DNA from: Nelumbo lutea
Taxonomy: Eukaryota; Streptophyta; Magnoliopsida; Proteales; Nelumbonaceae
Reading direction: 5' to 3'
NCBI GenBank assembly: GCA_022828595.1
Contig: JAKGHH010000003.1
Coordinates: 14,632,934-14,696,933, forward strand
Length of the DNA: 64,000 bases
In this document: positions 46,182 through 58,990 of the stretch, one piece after another
How the letters are laid out: each line of letters starts with the position of its first letter
Numbering within the stretch: position 1 is the first letter of the stretch
Made by a program: the position numbers and the translations under genes
Notes under the pieces: model-generated
The model's database searches: none
Told to the model about the DNA's origin: nothing
The model's input: only the letters and a program-made list of their open reading frames with translations

Positions 46182-49100
46182 ATGAGAAAGTCTCCAGGAA
46201 AATGGATCAAGACACTACTTTTTGGGAAGAAAACTTCAAAATCTAATTTATCAAAAGGAAGAGAGATTTCGGTAAGTGAGGCTTGACCTGCTATTTCCTA
46301 TTCAAATCTCCAAAACTTTGTTGTTTTGATATCAACTATTAATGCTACCACTAGTACTAGTGTTAGTACTACCACTACTACTGTTACTTCTCTTCCTGTT
46401 GTTTTAAATCATGTTCTTTTTGTAAGAATGGTTAGTTCTGTAGTTTAAGAGGTCTCTTCTAAATTAGTTAACAATTTCTCAGTATCAGTGACCACTTGGT
46501 ATTAGATCTAGTGGGAAACATTTATCTGCTACTTGTGAAATGCATTTTCTGTTCTGCTTGAGAAACCTCTGGAAGTTACATTTTTGGTCTTAGAGGTAGC
46601 AGTTGCACTAGTATTGTGAATCTGTCCATGAAACAGGCTAGTCATGAAATATAGAATTTCCCATCCAGCCTTTGTTTCACATACATCTTGTTAATCAATT
46701 CTGATAGTGGATAGTATTATGTCATCTTTGTTTCCCATCCAGCCTTTGTATCGGCCTGTATCGATATTTAGAACCTTGGTTCTAACCCATGCATGGTTTT
46801 AGACCATTCAGCAGTGAGTGGATAATTGGCAGTTGATATATACATGTGGACATACACAAATGTAGTTGTGTTAGCCAAATTTGTTTTAGTTGATAACTTA
46901 AAGGCTCTCAATCTCTGTCATTGATTTCACTCTTTTGAGTCTCTTAATCTCATTTGTTGGATAGGCATTTGATTTGTCATTATTCTTATCTTTGTAAAAC
47001 TCCTATTAGCATGTGTGATTTGTAACTGTATTTTGATCTTCACGTGAAGAGGACTGCAAATGATAAAGAGGCTTGGGTTGCCCCTAAGGAACCTATTGCT
47101 GGTTTGACTGTGGATCCTCCCTTGGTTTCACATTCAGCACCTGCTACCACAGATAGACATGGAGGAAACTTGGAGTCAGAAAAAGGGGTAGTTTCCAATT
47201 GTCAACTTGATGATGATGTTTCATTGTCTGGAACTCAAGATAAATATGGAAGCAGCGGATCTCATGCACCAAATGACCCAGAAAGAATCAGGCTGGAGAA
47301 AGCTGCTACAAAGGCACAGGCTGCTTTTAGAGGATATTTGGTAATAATCTATTGCTTAAAATATTGATGTTTCTTTTCTCTTATATCTTTCTTTCATGAT
47401 TATTCATGCGAGTTTATTGCAACTATTGTTATGTATTTTGACCACTAATTCTTTCTCCATGTGCATTTCTCTATTTTTCACTCTGCTATGAGTGTATGAA
47501 AGAGTATGATGTAACATAAGGTATTATTATTCAAGGGATTCTGGGTGGTTAGCCCCATTGTGTCAAGATTGTCTGGGCCAAGGAAGATAGTACTACCTCA
47601 TGTTTGGGTTTTTTTTTTTCCTAGACTGCTCCTCAAAATCTCTTTTGAACATTGACATGAATGTGATAAGTCAGATGGGAAGGCTAATCCTTTTTGAGTG
47701 AACTAACGGTCTACTGGATAGTGGTATCTAGGGCTGTAAACGGTTCAGATTCAGATAGGATCCATCTACATCCACATATGATCTGATTATAGAACCTTTC
47801 GATTTGAATCAAATCTGAAATCCAATTGTCCAATTTGTCTGACTTGGATCGGGTTTATATCTGACTTATTAGGTTTAAAATAACCAAAAAAGTTTAATTG
47901 TCTTATACATGCATACAAATGTATGTAAATATAAAATATTAAATTTATCAGTTGTAAAACTCTATATAATTGTGTATATATAATTAATTATACTACATAT
48001 ATAAAATAATAGTTTTTTTATCAGACTCAGTTGGGGTTAAACGGCATCCAATCTGATTATTAATCAGATGCAACTTCTAGATAATTGGATTCAGAGTCGA
48101 ATCGGGTATTGGATCTTCAGAATCCATTGACAGCCCTACAGTGTGGTTACTACATGTCGGTCAGTATCCCTTAGCTGCTCATCTATGTGTCATATGGATG
48201 CTACATGCTGGTAGACAACTTTCTTTGGTTTCATAGATATGTGCATGTCAATGCTACTGTCAGTAGACCTTCTTTTGGGCTTCCTTACTGTTGGGTGTAT
48301 TTTTTCTTTGCATTCCTTGTCCATGCATAATCTTACAAGTGCTATCTAAATCTTTTTTTGAAGGCTCGCCGGGCATTTCGGGCCCTCAGGGGCATCATAA
48401 AGCTGCAAGCACTTGTTCGCGGTCACTTGGTAAGGAGACAAGCTATTGCTACTTTACACTGTATCCAGGGTATTGTAAAGTTACAGGCACTGGTTCGTGG
48501 TCGAAGAGTCAGACTTTTAGATACCGGTCTCAGAGTGCATAGAAAATACAGTTCCACAAAGGCTCTGGTAATTTATTTGAGGACTTTATTGGTAGTTTCA
48601 CTTTTATCATGCTTTGTCTTCATAGCCCATTTATTTTACCCATTTTTTGATATGTAAAACACTATGAGTGTGCACTAATTGGTTTGATGTTAAATGTTTG
48701 TTTATAATTAACTAGAGATGATAGTATTATTACTAGAAAACAGGCCTTGGGCCCATATACACGGGTTTACCGTTTACATGACTAATGAGTTAGAACCGTA
48801 TAGTATATATATGTGAAAGCCTCTTTACATAAAAAAAGAAATCAAAATGTATATTATCAAAGTGAAGGACAGGCATAGGGGGTGCATACAGGAATCACTT
48901 AAGCTCAATGGTGGCTATGTATTCTGGGTCAATTGGAGCTGGTGACTCAGAGCTGAGCTGTAATGGCACTGCTGCAAGGACTAAGATTAGCAAAACAGCT
49001 TGGTCTCCAAGAGTTGGAAGTGGAAGTGGATTCAAAACTTGTCATATCTTGGACAATAAAAAACAATTTAGCTCCTTGGATTTACAGACACACATTAGGG

Positions 49101-52100
49101 AGTAGCTTACTTTTCAAGGGAACTCAATATCACTTTTAATTGGGTTGGAAGAAATGCAAGTGGAATGGCTGATGTACTGGCAGAGCAGGGAGTCAGTAGA
49201 CATCAGTTTTTTTTTATTTAAGTATAGGTCTTTGTATTTGGGTAGTGTTGGAGTGCTCAGACATGTTGTAACAAGCTTAAATTTATTTTAATGCTTAGTT
49301 AATTTCTTTGCTGATAAAAAAATGTATTATCACACTGTCTACAGAAGTAGTTGAACTTGAACTGAAAACTCTTCAATATTTGAAACTCAAAAATATTTGT
49401 AACTCAACAAGCCAGCTGTCTTTCACCACATTTAGTGGACAACTTTTCTATAAAAAAAATGCATGTTCCTCTCTTTCCACATGCTTCAGCCAACTGATAA
49501 AGGAAATGTGTTCCTCAAGATACATTCTCTAGGGCTGTGATCCCTCACTGGATGAGATGACACTAGGGCTGAAGTCCTTGGGGGTAACCCACTGCTTTTG
49601 GAACATGGTGATATAATGGACCCAAATCTCATTTAAGAAAAAGAAATTAATCAATAAATGAGAGACAGACTCCATTACATTGCATGGGGCACATTTATTT
49701 TCCATGTCCTGTCCCCATGATATAAGGTGGCCAGTTGTTGAGATCTTGTCTAGGAAAGTAGTCCATATGAGGAATGAGACATGCAGTGGTTCATTTGAAT
49801 CCCAGATCTATTTTCAAGGAAACAAGTTGTGTGTTTCTCACAAGGGCTGTGCAAAATGGCTTTACTGAGAAGTAATCATTCTGATTCATTATCCATATTT
49901 TCCTATCTTTTTCACCTAGCCTTAGGGTTGTATTTACAAATGGACATTCCTCTCTTTTACTGATTGCAATCTGAAAGCATGTGAAAAAATGTTGTTTATA
50001 AATGTGACCATTTTTTGGTTAAATGGTTCATTTGCTCCTATTTGGTTTTCTTTGTATGTAAACACTTAAACTTAATGGAAAGGCACACAAAATGGTTAGT
50101 CAATTCGACCACTTATAGCTGTATAACATGTCTATTTCTTCTATCAGGATGCCAAGCGGTCAGGTTTTTTTGGATGGACAGAGAAGCCATCAGTAAATGC
50201 CTTTGTTTGTAAGGTAAGTTTGGGTGCATTGCATTAAATTTGGTTCTTCTACATGTGGTCTGAAGTGAGACAATCCAAACTGTTTGCTATTGAGTTACTG
50301 AGGTACTATGATTTTCTATAGATGCCTATTGGTCCTCACGATCCTCTTTCTGTCTAGGGAGCAGAGACTGGTCCATCCTGGGAAATGTTGTTACCCAAAA
50401 ATATAGATTTTGGTGGCCATATTTCTGCTTTTAAGGATGGATGCATGGATGAAATAACTCATCTTTCAATCCTGTTTCTTGTTCCATCAAACAAGTAGTT
50501 TTGGTGGTCTGGCCATTTTCTGCCATAGATTTTAGTCTATGAGATTGTATGTTGAAAAGGCAAAAAAGTGACCAACTTGTTTACAGTTGCATCTGATTTG
50601 GTGCATAAGGATGCACAGCCAGAAACCTCTCTGACAATGTATTCTGATTGGATGATTATAATTTTTCTAATGTGGTAGATTTTCATCTGGAATTGATTCA
50701 TCTCCCATTCATCCGGTGCTGCAATGAGTGGAGAGTAGCCTCATCTCATTATTGCATCTTGTCTTAGTTGTCTTTTATTTAACATTGACAACTTGCAATT
50801 ATTGTACCACAAATCTTCTCGTTCTATTGAACATAGAAAACACATGATACGGTTAGATTTGGTTACCATTTCCACTGATTTTTGTCCATTATGCTTTCTC
50901 ATTGTCGAAGGGTATGAATTGAATTGCCTTTTTTTGTTTGTTTGTTTGTTTGTTTGTTTTTTTTTATTTAGCTTCTTTCTTCATCATCTGCTGTGATGCC
51001 TCTATGCATTCAGTATGATTTGGAAGAACCTAATTCAGCCTGGAGCTGGCTTCATCGTTGGACATCTTCTCGTTTCTGGATACCACTGCCACAACCGAAG
51101 GTGGTCACTGATTCAAAGTCTCAGGCAAAGCAAGAGAACATTCAAACTGTAGAAACTGAACTAGGAAAGCCAAAGCGCAGTGTACGGAGGTTTAGTTCAG
51201 CAAACGTTGACAATGGTTCAATCAATTCTACCTCTGAGTCTGAGAAACCTAAACGCAATTTGAGGAAAGTTACAAGCCACCCAGTAGATTCAGTGCAGGA
51301 ACACCCACAAAATGAACTTGAGAAGGTTAAGCGTAATTTAAGAAAGGTTTCTAACTCTATACTGGAAGTCTCTGATCGTGTAGAGGTTGAGAATGAAAAG
51401 CCAAAACGCAGTTTGAGAAAGGCACCGATCTCTCCAGCTCCTAATGTTTCAGAACAGGACACAAGTGATTGTGCTGAGAAAACAAATAAAGATGCAACAG
51501 TTGCAGTGTCCAAACAGCTAGATGTAGAAACATCTCCAAAACCAGTGACACCAGATGGATTAGCTAATAATGTGCTAATTGATGATCATCCTGTAATTGA
51601 GTTACCCTTGCAGAGCAATGTAAAAGATGAGAACGTTCCTGTGACAAACGGGGAGTTAACTTTTAAAGAAGATACAGCTAGCAATGAGAAGCAGAAAACT
51701 AGCAGGCGGAGAGCCTCTTTTCCAGTAAAGCAGGAATACCCAGAGAATGGCTTACCAAACACTCCATCTTTGCCAAGTTATATGGCAACAACTGAATCTG
51801 CGAAGGCAAAGCTCAGGACACAAAGCTCCCCAAGGTTCAGCCATGATGGGGCTGATAAGAATGGTTTTACTAGGCGCCATTCTTTACCATCTTCCACAAA
51901 TGGCAAGTTGAGCTCAGTGTCACCACGGACACAGAGATTGGTTCAAACAAGTGGAAAAGGGGGAATTAGAAGTGATAAATCATTATTTTCTTCTAGAGAT
52001 GGCAATGGTAAGACTATCTGTCTCGGAATTCTTTTCTTCTTTTACATTTTTCTCCACGGTCCTTGTTTTGGTTCTGCATTACACACTTCTGAGGAAGATC

Positions 52101-52288
52101 AAAGCCTTTTGTTTATGTAGAAGTCCCAATCAATGGTTGATTTTCAGCTGTTCTATCTGCTGACCCATGGTTTTTTACCCTGGATTTCTCACTCCCTGCT
52201 GCCTTTGATGTTAGATTGGTCAGATGTTGCATTGAATTTGAAAGGCTTGTTTTCTCTGTTGTTTCTCATAAATTGCTTGACCTTTTTC

Positions 52289-52330
<42 letters not shown>

Positions 52331-52420
52331 TTTTCTTCTTTTCCCTGTAAGTTTGGTACTTATATCGTGTATGTGGTTTGTGTTGCAGAGAGAATCGTCC
52401 AAGCAGAATGGAGAAGGTAA
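46182..52420 (+). CDS. IQD31-like: IQ67-domain calmodulin-binding protein, IQD30/31-like
   Basis: Plant scaffold protein that binds calmodulin and is known in this family to associate with microtubules, membranes or the nucleus. Six coding exons: 46182-46271, 47050-47340, 48364-48567, 50148-50213, 50972-52007, 52389-52420; all phases fit, giving 572 residues, close to IQD30/31. The N-terminus MRKSPGKWIKTLLFGKKTSK is the family signature. The IQ67 domain (about 116-178) has three IQ motifs, with KAQAAFRGYL, RRAFRALRGIIKLQALVRGH and a second KLQALVRG, and the conserved phase-0 intron splits it between the leading part and ARRAFRAL. The large fifth exon is Lys/Ser-rich with four KPKRxxRK-type repeats (KPKRSVRRF, KPKRNLRKV, KVKRNLRKV, KPKRSLRKA). 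It ends with the family tail RIVQAEWRR. Confidence 0.93.
47729..48138. mobile_element. Degraded hAT-type MITE in an IQD intron, 410 bp
   Basis: Ends TAGGGCTGTAAACGG and, inward from the right, TAGGGCTGTCAATGG are inverse repeats. The interior has GATTCAGA/TCTGAATC-type palindromes like the 40.7 kb element. No clean 8-bp target duplication remains. Confidence 0.65.
48860..49320 (+). mobile_element. LINE 3' fragment in an IQD intron
   Basis: The frame near 49130-49200 reads NWVGRNASGMADVLAEQGVS, the C-terminus of the RNase H domain of plant L1-like elements (WVxREANxxAD). Upstream text near 48905-48960 resembles the RNase H start (YSGSIGAGDSE). It ends in an A-rich tail (GATAAAAAAA). Flanks AATGTATATTATCA (48846-48859) and AATGTATTATCA (49321-49332) may be the target duplication, differing by a 2-bp indel. 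Heavily truncated and dead. Confidence 0.65.
52285..52328. repeat. TA dinucleotide microsatellite in the last IQD intron
   Basis: About 21 uninterrupted TA units between the fifth and sixth coding exons. Likely length-variable between individuals. Confidence 0.95.
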
Positions 52421-53109
52421 TGGTTCTGGGAGAGTTATGGCCTCATGGAGAAGTGACTATCTATTATTCTACCTTGTTATCTGTTCCTATGGTGTACAAT
52501 TCTGTTGTAAACTTTGTGGTGTTAAAATCATCTCCTTATTTGCCATGGTATTGGGGTGTCTCGAGTGTGTATAGTTACAGGCTTCAGTTTATGGTTTGGT
52601 TTCATTTAGGCTCATTGTGCTTCATTTTTTAAACCTTTTTTTTTTCATTTAATGTAATAGTAGTGCTGACTTCGAATGCCTTTGAACACGTGTCATATAA
52701 ACCTAATTGACAGTTGAAAATTATTTGCTTCTTCAATCCTTAGCTTTAACTATTTGTATGTGTTATGTTGGACATATATATGCCAAATAGCTTTTTGTTT
52801 GGCTTAAAAAAAAAGTTTTTTGGTTAATTTTCTATCCCAATTGAATATATGGATGCCGTGTTTGGGTTTTCGAACAATGCTTGCAACCCATCATTGATCC
52901 AGCCGGTTTCATCAGTCACCTGGAGGAGCCCAAACCTGTTATGTCTAAAAAAAAAACAAAAACCATCGATCCAGATGGTAAAACCGTTAAATCGCTCAAA
53001 TCGTTCATGAATCATGTTTCAAATTGAGTTGATTTGATTTTAATACTTCAGAAGTATTTAGAAAAGAAAAATAATCCTATTTTTCAGTTTTCCAGTTGAC
53101 AGGTATAAC
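52421..53109 (+). other. IQD 3' UTR and short spacer
   Basis: Follows the stop at 52418-52420. AATGTAATA-like motifs near 52650 could belong to the polyadenylation region. From about 52855 to 53000 the DNA shows GGTTTTCG...AAACCATCGATCC-like pieces resembling the ends of the neighbouring hAT-like family, perhaps an older copy. Confidence 0.45.
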
Positions 53110-54438
53110 CAAGGTTTTTAAAAACGAACCGGAAATAGAACCGGTCAGGGGATTGGTTTTTGGTTAAGCGGTTCAACTGTCCGGGTTGAATGGCTCTACC
53201 TGTGACATCATAAATAAATTAAAAGTTAAAAAATATATTTATAAATAATAAAAAATAGTATAAAATTAAATAAAAAACAGAAATATACATTAAAATACAA
53301 AAAATAAAACTATCTAAATAAAAAATAATACAGTGCAAAATACATAAAAACTACAAAAATAAAGTACAGATTTTTTTTTTAAATACAAAAAAATACTGAA
53401 AAAAACAGAAAAATAAAACCATAAAACTTCAACAGTAAATCTCTCTCTCTCTCTCTCTCATCGGATGGTGGAATAGCTACGACTAACCACTGTGAATCCT
53501 CCATCTACTTCGTCTGAATCAAGAAACAGAGCAGCCTCTGGACGGGCTTTAACACAGTGCCCTTCAAGTTGCAGGCCAATGGGGTAGCGATTCTAAAAGG
53601 GGAGATGCAGTTGACCCTGATGCCATGGGCCCCCAGCTCAGTACAGGCTGACCAGACCGGCCCCACCAATGCGTGCTTAGAAGTGGTGTATGTACGAGGA
53701 GCAGAGCCACCCAAGGCTGCTGCCACAGTTTCAGTGTAGACGATCGAGTCGCATATCTTTCTCTCTACCATAGCCCGATCTGCGTGTTTAATCGTTGATG
53801 CCACCCCTCGCACATTGGTGAGCATGGTGTTGTTGAATTCTTCCATATACATCTCTAGAATGTTGCTTAGAGGACCCAAGATCCCTGCTGATTGTCGCAG
53901 GTGATTGCTGTTGCAAGTGGCTGCAACTGTTACTGCCACTAGAAACCCTCACCCGCTACTGCAAACTTGGTCGCAGGAAAGCTAGCCGTCCTCGCGTTGC
54001 AAGTGCTAGCTGCCGCAAGGCCCACCAACTCTTACTACTGCCTGCAAGTGCTGCCCACTGCTTGCAAGTTTGCTGTCGTCGGTTAGTGTATGTCGCCGTC
54101 GGACGCCGGAGGTGCCGGCCGCCATAGGTGGTCTGTAGGGTGTGAGGGTTGAGAGGAGGGAACTCGGGAAACCCTAAAGCTAAAGGGACCAAACATTCGA
54201 CTGGGTTGGGGAGAAGGTATTTTATTTTTTGTTTTATTTTTTTATTTAAAACATTGAAAATATAAAGAGTAACCCGTGAACCGCTGCCCGGGTCAAATGG
54301 TTTAACGGTCTGATCGCTCGGGTTAGCGATTTTCTGACTTTTTTAACGGTTTTTAAAAATTTCCAGTTTTTAGTAAAACTGGACCCGGGGCTGACCGGTT
54401 ACCGATTTTTCCGGTCTGGTCCGGTTTTGAAAACCACG
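53110..54438 (-). mobile_element. hAT-like non-autonomous element B, 1329 bp, carrying a captured gene fragment
   Basis: Begins CAAGGTTTTTAAAAACG and ends CGGTTTTGAAAACCACG, inverse repeats. Perfect 8-bp duplications GGTATAAC lie at 53102-53109 and 54439-54446. Both end regions match element A (42208-43718) in inverse orientation, including a long terminal block (54130-54438 against 42208-42545). The middle holds a short-chain dehydrogenase fragment instead of the cargo of element A. A CT microsatellite lies at 53441-53459. Confidence 0.92.
53505..53900 (-). pseudogene. Captured short-chain dehydrogenase/reductase fragment
   Basis: About 130 codons of a classical NAD(P)-dependent SDR, closest in look to plant xanthoxin dehydrogenase/secoisolariciresinol dehydrogenase-like enzymes. 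Visible are SAGILGPLSNILEM (NNAG region, with NNAG reading QSAG), TNVRGVASTIKHADRAM, the active-site YTTSK (Y and K kept), and ELGAHGIRVNCISPF followed by ATPLACN. The serine about 13 residues before the tyrosine reads threonine (YTETVAAALGG). The N-terminal nucleotide-binding part and the C-terminus are absent. It lies wholly inside element B, so it is a transduplicated fragment, not a working gene. Whether the open frame is transcribed is unknown. Confidence 0.85.
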
Positions 54439-54588
54439 GGTATAACCATTTTTTTTCCTATTCTTCTTCCTCAAACTGTCTCTCAACGGTGGACAGCCTG
54501 TTCTGTCCATACGTCCACAGGTTCTCTCCACGACTTGGAGGGTGTTTGGCACCGGAGAGTTTCGTTTCAATTCATAAGTTTGCCATGC

Positions 54589-54623
<35 letters not shown>

Positions 54624-54748
54624 AAATATCATACCTGGAACAACATTAAAAAAAAAACGTTGCCGCCACAGTGATAATCTTTCGGATTTGGGAAAGGAGG
54701 CGCTCATCAAAATCGGTGATTTCTAAATCGCCTTGGAATCACTAACAT

Positions 54749-55323
54749 GATGTTTGGCACTAGAACTTTTTACAATCATTTAGTTTCTGCTTGTGTCATG
54801 AATACCACATCCGCATTTGACAATCCTGATTTTTAAACAATGTTTTTATAATGATTAGTTTTGGAATTCGGGAAAGGAGGGTTTTTTGAAACATCAAATT
54901 GACGTTTGGGTTTTTTGAAACATCAAATTGATGTTTTTTTTATTTGCCTTTGTGATCCCGGTGACATGTTGTCATCATAAAATATATTATAATAGAGAAA
55001 ACCTATAATGCAAGGAAGATACGGTATACAAAGAGTTTTGAGTTTTGACTAATCAAAACCCATCTATGAATTTTGATAAATAACACCTGATTGGCTATTA
55101 GATTTATAACTTTAGTTTATTAGTTAGATGTTTTTCAGATATTATATATTTTCTATATCATAGTCGAATTCATTATAATGTTAAGTCAAATCACTTTAAA
55201 CGCCCAATCAGCTTGTATTTTAATTTTTTTTAGTAATTAAAAAAAAAGGTGAAAGGAAATACTTGTGATTTAGAACCCACTTGTGAAATAAAACGATTGT
55301 AAAACGCTCTAATGTCAAACACC
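54749..55323. mobile_element. Mutator-type MITE, 575 bp
   Basis: The left end GATGTTTGGCACTAGAAC continues to TTTTTACAATC. The right end read inward is GGTGTTTGACATTAGAGC continuing to GTTTTACAATC, giving about 29 bp of inverted repeat. Nine-base flanks CACTAACAT (54740-54748) and CACTAAAGT (55324-55332) match 7 of 9. Nine-base targets point to Mutator-like elements. No coding capacity. Confidence 0.7.
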
Positions 55324-55584
55324 CACTAAAGTGATATGAAATATTAAAATTTGAAAAAACTTACACCTTTTTTGAGATATCATAAGTTGTCATTATAAAT
55401 ATATTATAATAATTTGTCAAACCACTTTAAACATCTAGTCAGCTTGTATTTCTACCAAGTATGACTTAGAAAAGAAAAAAAAAAACCTGATAAAACTAAA
55501 CATTTATGAATGAGAAACTCTTGTGAAAAGGAATAAATGCCTGTAATATGTTTTAAACGCTAATTGAATAGTAACAAGATTATT

Positions 55585-55987
55585 TTTGATGCCCCAAGAG
55601 GCCTATGAGTGCATTGCAAGAGATGCCAATGGAAGAATACTAAAGCTGAGTGAAGGGAGTATTGGAGCTAGTCAAGTAATTATCGAAGGAGATTCAAAAG
55701 CAACAGTTGAAGCCCTTCAACGAAACCTCATCAACAATGTGGAGGTGTCAAGCGATCTTAGAGGAATGGCGAGAGGAGCCCTCCAAAGTCACGTACACGC
55801 ACATTCACAAAGAAGGCACAAAGAAGGCAACCAAGTGGCTGATTGATTGGCGAACGGACACCTGATAAACACTCAACTGACGCTTCTTTCCATCTTGATT
55901 TAGATTTCATTGTGTTTTTGGATTGTTTAGATAGCTTTGCTAGTTTATCTAACTTTTCTCTCCCCATGTATCAAAAATAAAAAAAGC
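55585..55987 (+). mobile_element. LINE 3' remnant with RNase H domain end
   Basis: The frame at 55586-55846 reads VIIEGDSKATVEALQRN and, at its end, HKEGNQVAD, which are RNase H motifs (central Asp strand and the N-x-xAD end) of plant L1-like LINEs. The fragment ends with ATCAAAAATAAAAAAAG, a short A-rich tail. The 5' part is missing. Confidence 0.65.
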
Positions 55988-58835
55988 CTTATTAGTCCAC
56001 GCAACATTGACAAGTCAAATCTCTCTCTCTTCTTTTCCCCTATTTTTTAAATTTTATTAGGGTTTCAGTCTTATCTAAGTGATGAAATTTTTCCTAGTAC
56101 TCTGTACTTTAGGCCTAGTGATACTTTGGTTCCCAAATTTTAAAATGTGATAATTTTAAAATTCAGTACCGAAATTTTAAATGCCTTTGAAAAAGACATA
56201 AATGCCCTTTGAGTGTCATTTAGTTTTCTTTATCAACTATCCAAACATTGACAAAAAATTAATAGTCCTAAATCCTTTCCTCTTTTATTCAAGAAAGTTG
56301 GGGTCCAAAATGCCTACCGAGATGTGCCCCCAACTTTCTTGAATAGAAGAAGCAAGGATTTTGGATTGTTAATTTTTTTGTCAACGTTTGGATGGTTGAT
56401 AAAAAAATCAGATAACACTTGAAGGATATTTACGTCTTTTTCAAATGTCACTTAACGATCGGTTAACAACTAGTTAACGGTAAGTACTGATTGACATGTT
56501 TTGAAAGTTCAGATACTGAATTGTGGCATTTAAGTGCAGAGACCAAAATGGCATTAAGCCCAGCGTACAAGTACTAATCGGGAGTTTTCCCATTTATCAT
56601 TTACATCTTAATCATAGGGCTGTTAAACTATGTCAGCTGAGTCGTTTAACCTGAATGGTTGGACCTTTAGGTTGCCACCAAGAGAAGAAATGTTTTTCAT
56701 GGTGTTTGGAAGCGTGGGTGCTTTTTGGGGCCGATTTTTAAGAAAAAATGCCCATGCTTCTAAAACCCGTTTTTCACAAAAAAAAAAAACGCTTTTGCCA
56801 CATAGGTAGTGAGCAACACTATGCTATTTGGTAAGGTAATTTTCATCACCATTTTTCATGTATGTGCTGACAGGTAAACACCACATAGGATACACATCAG
56901 TCAACCGTTGGGGGAAACGGTTCACTGATGCATGAATTTGGCGTTTCATGCATCGGTGGGGTCCTGATTTTTAATAATCAGCTGAACCAAACAATGAGAT
57001 ATATGGGTGTTTGTTGAAACGCCTATGTGGATCCGACATGACACCGTTTTTTTGAAACAACCACGGTTCCAAACATCCCCTTTAACTCTTATTTGTATTT
57101 TAATTTGATTTAAAATTGCACCTTGTCTTGTTTTCATCCATTAAGAATGAGAGTGATGCAAATGGATCGGATTGGATTCAAATTAGGGCATATCCGAATC
57201 TAAGTTGATATGAAGGTTCGATCGGACCTCACAAATAGTGATTCGAGTCTGAATATGTTAAGGATGTCGGATATCTAAACGAACACAATTCTATCCCATT
57301 TGAATTATGAAAAAAATAATAAATTATTAAAAGAAAAAAACATAAAAATTTATATAAAGAAAAACAAACATTAAGATGATAGATAAAGGCCCGATGCAGC
57401 AATGTGTGTGCGAGTTTCTCAGGCTCCATCAACTATCACAAAGTTTTGCAAATGGTTTTGAAACCACTGCCAAGATTGTTGAATCATTGTTAAGCTCGTT
57501 GGTGATAGATCCATCAGTTGGGTGTTGAGTGGAAAGTATTGATTTGCTCTAGAGCAAACGTTTAGAGGATTAGGCAATTTTCCTCTGGATAAGGAATCGT
57601 TACGTTTTCAAGTTTTTGATGAAACTTGGAACTCAAATACCTCTATCTCGCATTATCTTCTCTTCTAGCATTCTTTTCCCATGTCTACATGTTCTGGAAC
57701 ACATATATAAGATTTTAAAAATCGACCTGAAACTGAAACTGCTTAGGCCACCTGTTTCCAAATCAACAGTTCGATCATCCAGTTTAAACGACAGATGGCC
57801 CATTCCTACTTAGACCCTCCGCCTCATGGTTTGCTATGGATTTCATTAAGCTGTTCATTCCATGATTGGGGCTCAGGGCCAAGCTAGGTCAGACTTTAAG
57901 TCATTGTTGCAGATAAGGATGTGCAAATGACAAATATTGAGGTTTTGGGTTCGAGTGATCTTTTTTAGTATGGCAGTCATTTAACCTGCCTGTACTGCTT
58001 TTAGTTGTGTGCTTACTGATGAACATTGATGGGGCGGGGCTGAATGCTTCCTTTAATCTACTTTCTCTTCAATTAAAGCATCTTAAGTATAGAGGAAGAA
58101 AATGATGAAAATATGTTGTTAAACAGTAAAAGCTGATTATATACTGTGTATTTGTTGTATCAACAAGGGTAATTATTCTTAGATGCATCATTTTAAATGC
58201 TGTTTGACCTGACGACAACAAATATGAAAAAAATAAAATAAAAAAGAGGCAGCGATATGTGACTGAGGCAGTCGTTGGTAATTTCACTCTTGGTTATTTG
58301 GAACTGCGGCCATGTCGTGTGGTGTTCCATCAGGGAAGAGTAGACACTAGAAAACATCTTTGTTCGCTAAATTTGTATTTTTTGCTTTTTTTGTTTTCGT
58401 GGTTTGGTTGAATCCTAATTCTTAACTACTGGGGTGTTTAGAATCGTGGACGTTTATTTAATAAATGTTGTTACATAGGTGTTACTTTAGCAGTTTTCCT
58501 CTCGTGCTCTTCTGTACGTATTGAAAATAGTAAAATGTGACTTCGTTTTCTATGCACGTCTATTATGAAGTTATTTTTTAAAACATCCTCAAATGATTAG
58601 GCACATTTTCACTGTTATGATAATGCGGCGCCTAATTGTCATAAACAATTAATAATTATTACTTTTCTTGGTTTTATAAACAAATAAAGTACAAACATTG
58701 AATGAAAAAAAAAAAACATAAACAGAACCAAACACACAATGCCTTTTTTTAGAAGCCCTAACCATGTCTTGACTATCCACGTGAAAAAATTATAAATGCA
58801 ATAAACTAAATGGAAAAGTAAGAATGACAAGCCCA

Positions 58836-58990
58836 TTGCAGATTTCTGAATTTCACTGCAGACCTGTAAACATTCAATATGTCAAATACCCCTACTTTAT
58901 GCACCAATGCCCACCCATGAATTGACATCAATGCCTAGCTGGCACCTCCCCAACTGTACTTTGGGCCTAAAATTTCTGACCCTGGGATGA
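58836..58990. repeat. Dispersed repeat, copy 2 (partner at 9036-9190)
   Basis: Shares ordered blocks with 9036-9190, including CTTTATGCACCAAT, TTGACATCAATG, CTGGCACCT and a closing CCTGGG. Identity is low, so both are probably old. Confidence 0.35.

Noticed and set aside
52285..52328. Functional hairpin from the TA tract
   Set aside because: It is a simple dinucleotide microsatellite in an intron; pairing follows trivially from its composition.
54592..54620. Poly-A run as a retroposon tail
   Set aside because: No LINE, SINE or processed-gene sequence precedes it and no target duplication was found.
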